The translations under genes were made by a program, and so were the position numbers. Shown here piece after piece: positions 35,154-43,642 of a stretch of 64,000 nt of DNA. The notes below the pieces were generated by a model. The model did not search any database and was not told the origin of the DNA. It worked only from the letters and a program-made list of their open reading frames with translations. This DNA is from an uncultured Lachnospiraceae bacterium. GTDB taxonomy: Bacteria > Bacillota > Clostridia > Lachnospirales > Lachnospiraceae. The DNA lies in the NCBI GenBank assembly GCA_905209075.1, contig CAJLRL010000003.1:124001-188000 (forward strand), given 5' to 3'. Position 1 is the stretch's first letter; every line of letters starts with the position of its first letter.

Positions 35154-35885
35154 ATGAGCGTAATTTCAATGAAACAGTTACTCGAGGCAGGTGTTCATTT
35201 CGGACATCAGACAAGAAGATGGAACCCTAAAATGGCTCCTTACATCTACACAGAGCGTAATGGTATCTACATCATCGACTTACAGAAATCTGTAGGAAAG
35301 GTTGATGAGGCATATGATGCAGTATCAGATATCGCTGCACAGGGTGGAACGATCCTTTTCGTAGGTACTAAGAAACAGGCTCAGGATGCTATCAAAACAG
35401 AGGCAGAGCGTTGCGGAATGTACTATGTAAATGAGAGATGGTTAGGTGGAATGCTTACAAACTTCCGTACTATCCAGAGCCGTATCGCAAGACTTAAAGC
35501 AATCGAGACAATGGCAGAAGACGGAACATTTGATGTTCTTCCTAAGAAAGAAGTAATTGCACTTAAAAAAGAGTGGGATAAGCTTGAGAAGAATCTTGGT
35601 GGAATTAAAGATATGAAGAGAATCCCAGATGCTATCTTCGTAGTAGATCCTAAGAAGGAGCGCATCTGTATCCAGGAGGCACAGGCACTCGGAATTACTC
35701 TTATCGGAATCGCTGATACAAACTGTGATCCAGATGAGTTAGATTATGTTATCCCAGGAAATGATGATGCTATCAGAGCTGTAAAATTAATCGTATCTAA
35801 GATGGCAGATGCTGTTATCGAGGCTAATCAGGGAGCAGAAGAAACTGTTGCAGAAGATGCTGTAGAAGAGACAGTTGAGGAATAA
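35154..35885 (+). CDS. rpsB: 30S ribosomal protein S2
   Basis: Small-subunit protein of 243 residues. The ATG at 35154 follows GGAGGTAA and gives the standard start [20 protein letters not shown]; an in-frame ATG at 35064 lies in the structured leader and has no ribosome site. Conserved [20 protein letters not shown] and [19 protein letters not shown] are present. The tail is Glu/Val-rich. tsf follows 37 bases later, the usual pairing. Confidence 0.98.
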   Translation: MSVISMKQLLEAGVHFGHQTRRWNPKMAPYIYTERNGIYIIDLQKSVGKVDEAYDAVSDIAAQGGTILFVGTKKQAQDAIKTEAERCGMYYVNERWLGGMLTNFRTIQSRIARLKAIETMAEDGTFDVLPKKEVIALKKEWDKLEKNLGGIKDMKRIPDAIFVVDPKKERICIQEAQALGITLIGIADTNCDPDELDYVIPGNDDAIRAVKLIVSKMADAVIEANQGAEETVAEDAVEETVEE

Positions 35886-35922
35886 TATAGATTGATCTAT
35901 TAATAATCGGAGGACAATTAAG

Positions 35923-37008
35923 ATGGCTATTACAGCAGGAATGGTAAAAGAACTGCGTGAAATGACAGGCGCAGGAATGATGGACTGCAAAAAAGCTTTA
36001 ACAGAGACAAATGGTGATATGGATGCCGCTGTTGAAGTTTTAAGAAAAAGCGGTGCAGCTAAAATGGAAAAGAAGCAGAACAGAATTGCAGCTGAGGGTA
36101 TTGCACGTGTTGCAGTGAATGGAAATGTTGCAGTTGTTGCTGAAGTTAACTCAGAGACTGACTTTGTTGCTAAAAACGAGACATTCCAGGAGTTTGTTCA
36201 GACTGTTGCTGATACAGCACTTGCTTCAGATCTGAATGGTGGAGCTAACGGAGAAGATATCGAGGCTCTTCTTGCCACAAACGGACTTAATGAATTACTT
36301 GTTGAGAAGACAGCAACAATCGGCGAGAAATTATCTGTCCGCAGATTTGCAAAAGTTACAGGAGATATCGTTACTTCTTACATCCATGGTGGCGGAAGAA
36401 TCGGTGTTGTTATTGCGGCAAGCGGTACAGCTGATGATGCGTCAAAAGAGGCTCTTACAAATATAGCAATGCAGGTTGCAGCTATGAACCCACAGTACAT
36501 CAGCAGAGCAGACATTTCTGATGATGAGCTTGCAAAGATCAGAGAGATTACAGTTGACAGTGCATTAAATGATGCTACAACTCTTCCTAAGCCTATCTTA
36601 AACAAATTACTTGATAAGGCTATCAATGAGAAGCTGTGGAGCGATGAAGACATTGACAACTTCAATGAGCATAAAAACAATATGAACTATGTATGGAACT
36701 TTGTTTCAGATGCTGCAAAGGCAAAACTTGGTGAGCTTGCTATGGCAGATAAAGCTTCTATAACAGCTGAAAAAATGTTTGGTGGTGTTGTAGAAGGACG
36801 TGTTTCAAAACAGTTAAAAGAGATCTGTCTTCTTGATCAGACATATGTTAAAGCTGAGGACGGAAAACAGTCAGTAGCTAAATATCTTGAGTCAGTTTCA
36901 AAAGATCTTAAAATTACTAAGATGGTACGTTTTGAAGTTGGTGAAGGTATGGAAAAGAAAAACGAAGACTTCGCTGCAGAAGTTGCTGCACAGATGGCTG
37001 GAGTTTAA
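35923..37008 (+). CDS. tsf: elongation factor Ts, longer than usual
   Basis: Guanine-nucleotide exchange factor for EF-Tu. The N-terminal UBA-like domain (VKELREMTGAGMMDCKKAL) and the core motif VNSETDFVAKNETFQEFV are normal. At 361 residues it exceeds the usual 280-310. The extra part appears to lie around residues 205-270 (LPKPILNKLLDKAINEKLWS through the NNMNYVWNF segment), before the conserved EGRVSKQLKEICLLDQ. A GGAGGACA ribosome site precedes the ATG. Confidence 0.96.
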   Translation: MAITAGMVKELREMTGAGMMDCKKALTETNGDMDAAVEVLRKSGAAKMEKKQNRIAAEGIARVAVNGNVAVVAEVNSETDFVAKNETFQEFVQTVADTALASDLNGGANGEDIEALLATNGLNELLVEKTATIGEKLSVRRFAKVTGDIVTSYIHGGGRIGVVIAASGTADDASKEALTNIAMQVAAMNPQYISRADISDDELAKIREITVDSALNDATTLPKPILNKLLDKAINEKLWSDEDIDNFNEHKNNMNYVWNFVSDAAKAKLGELAMADKASITAEKMFGGVVEGRVSKQLKEICLLDQTYVKAEDGKQSVAKYLESVSKDLKITKMVRFEVGEGMEKKNEDFAAEVAAQMAGV

Positions 37009-37017
37009 TATTTATAA

Positions 37018-37052
37018 AAAGAGATTTCAATTTGAAATCTCTTTTTTTTTTT
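37018..37052 (+). terminator. strong intrinsic terminator after tsf
   Basis: A 12-bp stem AAAGAGATTTCA (37018-37029) with 37033-37044 and a 3-base loop runs into an 11-base T tract. It ends the rpsB-tsf transcript. Confidence 0.95.
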
Positions 37053-37074
37053 CACAAATTTTTGCAATAATATC

Positions 37075-37103
37075 TTAACATAATAGTACCAAAGTGTTAT
37101 AAT
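37075..37103 (+). promoter_or_regulatory. sigma-A-like promoter for the chemoreceptor gene
   Basis: TTAACA at 37075-37080, an optimal 17-base spacer and TATAAT at 37098-37103. It lies 33 bases before the ATG at 37137. It is a vegetative-type promoter, not sigma-D type. Confidence 0.7.
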
Positions 37104-37136
37104 GTACGTAATAAATTTGAAAGGGTGGATTATATT

Positions 37137-38831
37137 ATGGACAAAAAGGAGAAGATGACTTTTTTAAATTCAATTTCATCTAAAATATTACTCCTTGTAA
37201 TAGTCGTTGTTACAGTTTCACTTGGGGTAAGTAAGTTTTTAGCAGAATCAATCTCATCTGATGTTGTGGGGAATGTTAATGAAAACTACATTTTGAGTCT
37301 GGCAGAATCGGCTGCAGATACAATAGAAAATATTTCGAATGATGACGATTATATACAGGAATGCTCACAAATCGTAAAAGAAATATCAATGGAGGGCATT
37401 TCGTCAGCGTATGGCTATCTGGTAGATACCGATGGAACTATGATATACCATCCTACAGAAGAAAAGATAGGAGAACAAGTAGAAAACTCAGTAGTTTTAA
37501 ATGTAGTAGATCAGCTGAAGCAGGGAAAAGTTCCGGAAAATGCTGTTGTTACATATGATTTTAATGGTGAAGAAAAATATGCTGCGTATGCTATAACTAA
37601 AACTACAAATCAGATCGTTGTTGTAACAGCTGATAAAACGGAAATAATGAAGCCTATAAAAAGTATGTTCTCTAAACTTCTTGCTACTCTTTTTATATGT
37701 CTCATTTTAAGTGCGATAATCGGTTATATACTAAGCAGGTTTATAACACGGCCTATAAAAGATCTTACTGAAATAATAAGTAATACATCACAGCTTAATT
37801 TTGAACATAATCCTGCAAGTGCCAAGTTGTGTGCGAGAAAAGATGAAACCGGTGTTATGGCAAGAGAAGTCCGCAGCATGCGTAAAAATTTAAGGGACAT
37901 GGTTGCAGAGATAAAAAATGCTGGCAACCTTATAAATACAAATGTTACGGGACTTAATAACATAACTGATACTGTAAATCAGATGTGCTCTGATAACTCT
38001 GCAACAAGCCAGCAGCTTGCGGCAGGCATGGAGGAAACGGCTGCAACGACAGTTACGATCAACGAAAATGTTACCAGTATCAAGGATGAAGCTGAAAACA
38101 TCAACACAATGGCTGAAAATGGAGCAAAAAATTCAGAAGATGTAATGCAAAGAGCCACAGCCTTACAGGAGAAAACAGTTACTGCAAGTAATAAGACGAT
38201 GCAGATGTATACCAATGTAAAGGAAAAGGCAACACTTGCCATAGAAGGATCCAGAGCTGTTGATAAGATAAATGAGCTTACAGGCACAATAATGGAAATT
38301 TCATCGCAGACAAGTCTATTGGCACTTAATGCGTCAATAGAAGCAGCAAGAGCTGGAGAGGCAGGTAAAGGATTTGCTGTAGTTGCCACAGAGATAGGAA
38401 GTCTTGCTGATCAGACATCAAAAGCGATAGCGGATATTGAAGACATAGTCAAAGAGGTAAACAATGCTGTCTCTAATATGTCTAACTGCCTTGAGGAAAC
38501 AACCGGATTTCTGGAGAATACGGTTACTGCAGATTATAAAGAATTTGAGCAGGTCGGGGTACAATATAGAGAAGATGCCGATGTATTTAAAACAAGTATG
38601 GAAGAGGTTAAGACATCAATGGCTCATCTGGCAGCTGCGATTGAAAATATTGCTGTTGCTTTGAATGGAATTAATGATACGGTAAATGAAGCATCTATAG
38701 GTGTAACGGATATTGCTGAAAAGACAAGTGATATGGTGGGAAAGACATCTGAAACAACAGATATGGTAGATAAATGTTTTGAATGTGTAGATGATTTGAA
38801 GAATGTTGTAGCAAAATTTAAGCTTGAATAA
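37137..38831 (+). CDS. methyl-accepting chemotaxis protein with Cache sensor
   Basis: Chemoreceptor of 564 residues; ATG at 37137 after AAGGGTGG is preferred to an in-frame GTG at 37125. A first membrane helix lies at about 13-32, then an extracellular Cache-type domain (about 35-175, with [20 protein letters not shown]). A second helix is at about 178-200, followed by HAMP and the signalling domain. The kinase-contact hairpin tip is intact ([20 protein letters not shown]). It stands alone between its own promoter and terminator. Confidence 0.94.
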   Translation: MDKKEKMTFLNSISSKILLLVIVVVTVSLGVSKFLAESISSDVVGNVNENYILSLAESAADTIENISNDDDYIQECSQIVKEISMEGISSAYGYLVDTDGTMIYHPTEEKIGEQVENSVVLNVVDQLKQGKVPENAVVTYDFNGEEKYAAYAITKTTNQIVVVTADKTEIMKPIKSMFSKLLATLFICLILSAIIGYILSRFITRPIKDLTEIISNTSQLNFEHNPASAKLCARKDETGVMAREVRSMRKNLRDMVAEIKNAGNLINTNVTGLNNITDTVNQMCSDNSATSQQLAAGMEETAATTVTINENVTSIKDEAENINTMAENGAKNSEDVMQRATALQEKTVTASNKTMQMYTNVKEKATLAIEGSRAVDKINELTGTIMEISSQTSLLALNASIEAARAGEAGKGFAVVATEIGSLADQTSKAIADIEDIVKEVNNAVSNMSNCLEETTGFLENTVTADYKEFEQVGVQYREDADVFKTSMEEVKTSMAHLAAAIENIAVALNGINDTVNEASIGVTDIAEKTSDMVGKTSETTDMVDKCFECVDDLKNVVAKFKLE

Positions 38832-38835
38832 AGTT

Positions 38836-38878
38836 ATTCCGCAAAAATTTAATATTTATAAATTTTTGCGGAATTTTT
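38836..38878 (+). terminator. intrinsic terminator after the chemoreceptor gene
   Basis: A perfect 16-bp stem ATTCCGCAAAAATTTA (38836-38851) with 38859-38874, a 7-base loop, and a following T run. Confidence 0.92.
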
Positions 38879-38883
38879 ATGTC

Positions 38884-38911
38884 TTTACATTGTTAGAAAA
38901 TATGTTAAAAT
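38884..38911 (+). promoter_or_regulatory. promoter for the deacetylase-like/bactofilin/pyrH operon
   Basis: TTTACA at 38884-38889, a 16-base spacer and TAAAAT at 38906-38911, each one mismatch from consensus. It follows directly on the terminator and precedes the gene at 38945. Confidence 0.5.
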
Positions 38912-38944
38912 GTTATAGAGATATTATTAACATAGGGGTTATAT

Positions 38945-39913
38945 ATGAGCACAAATGAAGATTCTGCTGTAGAACAGCAGCGCCAAAAGCGGAAACGTAT
39001 CGGTCGGATCAAAACGGGAATCGTGATGACTATTGCCATCTGGATGCTGGTATCACTGATTGCCATAATTGTTTTGACAGTTACAGTTGTCAGACTCAAT
39101 TCAAGAGTCTACAAGATGGAATTAAAGCAGAATTCCACTGCATCTGTACAGCTATCAGAGACGGAGAGTACAGGATCCGGAGAACTGGATTCTGTATTGC
39201 TTCAGGATCATGATGCACAGATACAGTCAGAAAATGTTATCCGGGAACTTGATTCGGCAGACAATGCATATTCAAAAGGCGATACAAGAAAAGTATATCT
39301 GACATTTGATTGTGTGCCGGGTGAAAACACAGCTGCAATCTTAGATACTCTTGCAAAATATAATATAAAGGCAACATTTTTTGTTGTAGGTGATGCAAGC
39401 GGAGAAAATGCACAGATATACCAGCGTATTGTAAATGAAGGACATACTATTGCAATGCATTCATTTAGCAATTCATATAGTGATGTATATAAATCAAAAG
39501 ATGCATTTACAAATGATCTGAAACAGATATCGGATTATATATCAAAGACTACCGGTGTGACACCGAAGTATTACAGGTTTCCGGGTGGAAGCATGAACCG
39601 TATAAGTAATGTAAATATGGATGAACTTGTAAAGGTACTTAATTCCGACAAGATAACATATTTCGACTGGAATGTATCAGCAGGAGACACGTCAGCCGAT
39701 TATACAGCGGATGATGTGGTAAATAATGTAATATCCGGAGTACAAAATTATAAAACGTCAGTTGTACTGCTGCATGATGATTCAAACAAGTCAACAACGG
39801 CCGAGGCAATCGAACCTCTTATTGAAGCTCTTAATAATATAAGCGCAGAAATTTTGCCGATTGATGAAAATACATATGTAGTTCAATATATCAAAGCAGA
39901 TACTGTTGAATAA
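38945..39913 (+). CDS. NodB-type polysaccharide deacetylase homologue, metal site degenerate
   Basis: Of 322 residues, a basic N-terminus and one membrane helix (about 26-50) anchor an extracytoplasmic NodB domain (about 115-315). Active enzymes have TFDDGP and HSxxH to bind zinc; here these read TFDCVP (Cys123 for the metal-binding Asp) and HSFSN (Asn176 for the second His). His172, Arg211 (RFPGGS) and LHDD near 277 remain. It is therefore probably a catalytically weak or inactive binding protein. It forms an operon with a bactofilin 18 bases downstream. Confidence 0.88.
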   Translation: MSTNEDSAVEQQRQKRKRIGRIKTGIVMTIAIWMLVSLIAIIVLTVTVVRLNSRVYKMELKQNSTASVQLSETESTGSGELDSVLLQDHDAQIQSENVIRELDSADNAYSKGDTRKVYLTFDCVPGENTAAILDTLAKYNIKATFFVVGDASGENAQIYQRIVNEGHTIAMHSFSNSYSDVYKSKDAFTNDLKQISDYISKTTGVTPKYYRFPGGSMNRISNVNMDELVKVLNSDKITYFDWNVSAGDTSADYTADDVVNNVISGVQNYKTSVVLLHDDSNKSTTAEAIEPLIEALNNISAEILPIDENTYVVQYIKADTVE

Positions 39914-39931
39914 AAAACGGAGGAAATATTA

Positions 39932-40717
39932 ATGGGATTATTTAAAGATTTTAAGGAAGATTTTTCACAGGCGATCAATGAACTTGGACCGGATGGAACT
40001 CCGGAGACAAATGCAACAGATAATCTTGTTGTTGATACAATAGGAGAGAATGTTGACGTGGAGTCTGAACTTTCAAAATTAGATGGACTCTTAGAGACTG
40101 TCAACAACGAACAGCCAAAGAAGGCGGCTGTCAAACCAATAGTAAATGAAACATTTGCTGAAACAGCAGCTGTTAATAAAGAAATTCCAACAAATACAAA
40201 AGAGGAGCAGACTAAAAAAATGAGCGATACACCAACAATGAATACAATGATGCCAACAGGAGAAATACAGGATGAAACATCTTTAATTACTGCAAGTACA
40301 GTTCTTACAGGTGATTTACAGTCATCAGGTTCTTTTGATATCCAGGGAACTATAAATGGAAATATCAGCTGTAATGGAAAGATCGTTGTTACAGGTACTG
40401 TAAACGGAAATACTAATTCATCTGAATTCTTTGCAGATGTTGCAAAAATCGAAGGAGAAGTAGTCAGCTCAGGTACAGTAAAGATTGGTGCCGGATCTGT
40501 TATCATTGGTAATATCTCTGCAACATCAGCAGTGATCGCAGGCGCTGTAAAAGGTGACATAGATGTACAGGGACCTGTTGTTGTTGATACATCAGCAGTG
40601 ATCATGGGTAATATCAAATCAAGATCAGTACAGATCAACAATGGAGCTGTTATTGAAGGATTCTGTTCACAGTCATATGCTGACATAGATGTACAGGGAC
40701 TTTTTGATGCTAAATAA
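39932..40717 (+). CDS. bactofilin family cytoskeletal protein
   Basis: Of 261 residues, a polar N-terminal region (about 1-110) is followed by a right-handed beta-helix bactofilin domain (about 110-250) with repeated turns such as GDLQSSGSFDIQGTINGNIS and GNIKSRSVQINNGAVIEG. Bactofilins polymerise without nucleotide and often organise cell-wall enzymes at the membrane. ATG follows ACGGAGGA. pyrH starts 20 bases after. The role here is inferred from the family and the wall-related upstream gene. Confidence 0.92.
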   Translation: MGLFKDFKEDFSQAINELGPDGTPETNATDNLVVDTIGENVDVESELSKLDGLLETVNNEQPKKAAVKPIVNETFAETAAVNKEIPTNTKEEQTKKMSDTPTMNTMMPTGEIQDETSLITASTVLTGDLQSSGSFDIQGTINGNISCNGKIVVTGTVNGNTNSSEFFADVAKIEGEVVSSGTVKIGAGSVIIGNISATSAVIAGAVKGDIDVQGPVVVDTSAVIMGNIKSRSVQINNGAVIEGFCSQSYADIDVQGLFDAK

Positions 40718-40737
40718 AAATAAGGAGCATACCAATA

Positions 40738-41433
40738 ATGAGTAGGATAATATTAAAATTAAGTGGTGAGGCACTTGCTGGAGAAAAGCATCATGGATTT
40801 GATGAGGCAACAGTAATAGAAGTTGCAAAACAGGTTAAACAGCTTACAGATAAAGGAACAGAAGTAGGAATAGTTATCGGTGGCGGTAATTTCTGGCGTG
40901 GACGTACAAGTGAAACTATAGACCGCACTAAGGCAGACCAGATCGGAATGCTTGCTACAGTAATGAACTGTATATATGTATCAGAAATATTCAGATATGT
41001 AGGAATGAAGACTGCAGTTCTTACTCCATTTGAATGTGGATCGATCACAAAACTATATTCAAAAGACAGAGCAAATAAATATTTTGAGCGTGGCATGGTT
41101 GTATTCTTTGCCGGTGGTACAGGACATCCTTATTTTTCAACAGATACAGCGACCGTTCTAAGAGCCATTGAAATTGAAGCAGATGGTATATATCTTGCAA
41201 AGGCGATTGATGGTGTATATGACAGTGATCCAAAGGTTAATCCGGAAGCAAAGAAATATGATGAACTTTCTATACAGGAAGTAGTTGACAAAAAACTTGC
41301 GGTTGTGGATCTTACAGCGTCTATTATGTGTCTGGAAAACAAAATGCCAATGTATGTGTTCGGACTTAATGAAGAAAATAGCATTGTAAACGCATTATAT
41401 GGTAAATTTACAGGAACAAAGGTTACTGTATAA
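40738..41433 (+). CDS. pyrH: UMP kinase
   Basis: Phosphorylates UMP to UDP for pyrimidine nucleotide supply; amino-acid-kinase fold. The 231 residues start MSRIILKLSGEALAGEKHHG. Conserved motifs are VIGGGNFWRG, FFAGGTGHPYFSTDTATVLR and DGVYDSDPKVNP. AAGGAGCA precedes the ATG. Its usual neighbour frr follows by 13 bases, but tsf is separated from it by a three-gene insertion. Confidence 0.98.
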   Translation: MSRIILKLSGEALAGEKHHGFDEATVIEVAKQVKQLTDKGTEVGIVIGGGNFWRGRTSETIDRTKADQIGMLATVMNCIYVSEIFRYVGMKTAVLTPFECGSITKLYSKDRANKYFERGMVVFFAGGTGHPYFSTDTATVLRAIEIEADGIYLAKAIDGVYDSDPKVNPEAKKYDELSIQEVVDKKLAVVDLTASIMCLENKMPMYVFGLNEENSIVNALYGKFTGTKVTV

Positions 41434-41446
41434 ATTAGGAGGAAAT

Positions 41447-42001
41447 ATGGATAGCAGATTAAATCCTTTTCAGGATAAAATGGAAAAGACTTTAAATAAT
41501 CTTTTAGAGGAATATTCAGGAATACGTGCAGGAAGAGCTAATCCTCATGTTCTTGACAAACTCAGGGTAGATTACTATGGAACACCTTCACCTATTCAGA
41601 GTGTTGCAAATGTAAGTGTTCCAGAGCCAAGGATGATTCAGATTCAGCCTTGGGAAGCATCTATGGTAAAAGAAATTGAAAAAGCTATTATATGTTCGGA
41701 TCTTGGAATAAACCCGACAAATGATGGAAAGCTCATTCGTCTTGTATTCCCGGAACTTACTGAAGAGCGTCGTAAAGAACTCGCAAAGGACATCAAAAAG
41801 AAAGGCGAGGAAGCAAAGGTTGCTACACGTAATATCAGACGTGAAGCTATTGACAGCATAAAGAAAGCTGGAAAAGAAGATGGCATATCTGATGATGAGG
41901 TTAAAGATCTTGAAGATGATGCACAGAAATTAACCGATAAATTTATTGCAAAGATTGATGATGCAGTAGAAACAAAATCAAAAGAAATACTTACAGTATA
42001 A
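41447..42001 (+). CDS. frr: ribosome recycling factor
   Basis: Releases ribosomes from mRNA after termination with EF-G. The ATG at 41447 after TAGGAGGAA gives the normal 184 residues; an in-frame GTG/ATG inside pyrH is rejected. Conserved segments: RAGRANPHVLDKLRVDYYGT, INPTNDGKLIRLVFPELTEE and VATRNIRREAIDSIKKAGK. Confidence 0.98.
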   Translation: MDSRLNPFQDKMEKTLNNLLEEYSGIRAGRANPHVLDKLRVDYYGTPSPIQSVANVSVPEPRMIQIQPWEASMVKEIEKAIICSDLGINPTNDGKLIRLVFPELTEERRKELAKDIKKKGEEAKVATRNIRREAIDSIKKAGKEDGISDDEVKDLEDDAQKLTDKFIAKIDDAVETKSKEILTV

Positions 42002-42004
42002 AAA

Positions 42005-42033
42005 ATGGGGACATGGTTATTACCTGTCCCCAT
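42005..42033. other. GC-rich hairpin between frr and uppS
   Basis: ATGGGGACA (42005-42013) pairs with TGTCCCCAT (42025-42033), with GGT/ACC stacked inside and one bulged base. No T run follows, so it is more likely an mRNA processing or stability element than a terminator. Confidence 0.45.
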
Positions 42034-42070
42034 AAATTCGATTTATAGGAGATTAAGAGAGGAAGATATC

Positions 42071-42790
42071 ATGAGTACTCCAAAACATATTGCTATTATT
42101 CTGGATGGCAATGGACGATGGGCAAAAAGTAAAGGGATGCCGAGAAACTATGGACATACAGTAGGCGCAAAAAATGTCGAAAATATATGTAAAGCGGCGG
42201 ATGAACTGGGTGTAAAATATCTTACGTTATATGCTTTTTCAACAGAAAACTGGAACCGTCCTGAATCTGAAGTTAAAGCTCTTATGAAATTGCTTGAGAG
42301 TTATTTAAAAAACTGTATAAAAACAGCAGACAAGAATAACATGAGAGTAAGAGTTATAGGAGAAATAGGAAGACTGTCAGTGGATTTCCAAAATAAAATA
42401 AAAAAACTGGAGGAAGCTTCCGCTGTAAATACAGGACTTAATCTGACAATTGCGATAAATTATGGAAGCCGGGATGAGATGGTTCGTGCTGTCAAAAAAA
42501 TGATGACGGATCATGATAATGGAAAACTTGATATAGACAAAGTGGATAACGATGTATTTTCATCATATCTTGACACAAAAGAACTGCCTGATCCGGATCT
42601 GATGATCAGGACAAGTGGTGAACAAAGGTTGTCTAATTACCTGCTGTGGCAGCTTGCGTATGCAGAATTTTATTTCACGGATGTTCCGTGGCCGGCATTT
42701 GATAAAGATGAACTTAAAAAGGCAATAGATGCATATAACAAAAGAGACAGAAGGTTTGGTGCCTTAAAAGAGGAGGAACAGGATGTTTAA
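42071..42790 (+). CDS. uppS: undecaprenyl diphosphate synthase (isoprenyl transferase)
   Basis: Makes the C55 lipid carrier precursor for wall synthesis by cis-condensation of IPP onto FPP. ATG at 42071 after AGAGAGGAAG gives 239 residues. The catalytic Asp12 and neighbouring motif (ILDGNGRWAKSKGMPRNYGH), LYAFSTENWNRP and LMIRTSGEQRLSNYLLWQ are intact. It overlaps cdsA by 8 bases, as in many Firmicutes. Confidence 0.97.
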   Translation: MSTPKHIAIILDGNGRWAKSKGMPRNYGHTVGAKNVENICKAADELGVKYLTLYAFSTENWNRPESEVKALMKLLESYLKNCIKTADKNNMRVRVIGEIGRLSVDFQNKIKKLEEASAVNTGLNLTIAINYGSRDEMVRAVKKMMTDHDNGKLDIDKVDNDVFSSYLDTKELPDPDLMIRTSGEQRLSNYLLWQLAYAEFYFTDVPWPAFDKDELKKAIDAYNKRDRRFGALKEEEQDV

Positions 42791-43586
42791 GACGAGGTTG
42801 TTAAGTGGAATAGTATTGGTTATACTTGCTATTATACTTATAGTTACAGGAGGAGATGTTTTACTCTTTTCCACTTATATTATTTCATGCATCGGAATGT
42901 TTGAATTGTATAGGATATTTAAAATTGAAAAATCATTGCTGGCATATTTTAGTTATGCAGTGCTTCTGGTATTTTATTGCAGTTTAAGATGGCAGTTTTT
43001 AGATGATAAATTGCTTTTGTTTATGGGATACATGATCATGCTGATGTTTGTATATGTACTGTCATATCCAAAATACAGGGCAAAACAGCTCATGGCATCT
43101 TTTTTTGGCTTATTTTATGTAGGGGTAATGTTATCTTATGTTTACCAGATCCGCACATTAAATAACGGACTGTATCTGGCATTTTTGATCTTTTTATGTT
43201 CATGGGGATGCGATACATGCGCCTATTGTGTCGGGATACTTATTGGAAAGCACAAGATGGCACCTAAATTAAGTCCTAAAAAATCAATTGAGGGAGCGGT
43301 CGGAGGTGTAGTAGGTGCCGCACTTCTTACAGCGTTATATTGTACAATTTTAAGACAGCAGATGGGAACCGATGTGAAGGAAATATGTATTTTATCGGCT
43401 ATAGCAGCTGTTGCCGGGCTGATTTCAATGGTTGGAGATTTGTGCGCTTCGGCAATAAAAAGAAACTATGATATCAAGGATTACGGACATCTTATTCCCG
43501 GACATGGAGGAATACTTGACAGATTTGACAGTATGATCATTACTGCACCGATCATATATTATTTATCATATTATTTTCTGACATAA
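42783..43586 (+). CDS. cdsA: phosphatidate cytidylyltransferase (CDP-diglyceride synthase)
   Basis: Integral membrane enzyme forming CDP-diacylglycerol from phosphatidate and CTP. The 267 residues hold about eight hydrophobic segments. The C-terminal family signature is present: LSPKKSIEGAVGG and SAIKRNYDIKDYGHLIPGHG then GILDRFDSM. ATG overlaps uppS after GAGGAGGAA. Confidence 0.96.
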   Translation: MFKTRLLSGIVLVILAIILIVTGGDVLLFSTYIISCIGMFELYRIFKIEKSLLAYFSYAVLLVFYCSLRWQFLDDKLLLFMGYMIMLMFVYVLSYPKYRAKQLMASFFGLFYVGVMLSYVYQIRTLNNGLYLAFLIFLCSWGCDTCAYCVGILIGKHKMAPKLSPKKSIEGAVGGVVGAALLTALYCTILRQQMGTDVKEICILSAIAAVAGLISMVGDLCASAIKRNYDIKDYGHLIPGHGGILDRFDSMIITAPIIYYLSYYFLT

Positions 43587-43642
43587 TTAAAAAGAAATAT
43601 TCTGTTAGCTTCATAACATAAATATTAAAGAGGTTAAATAAA

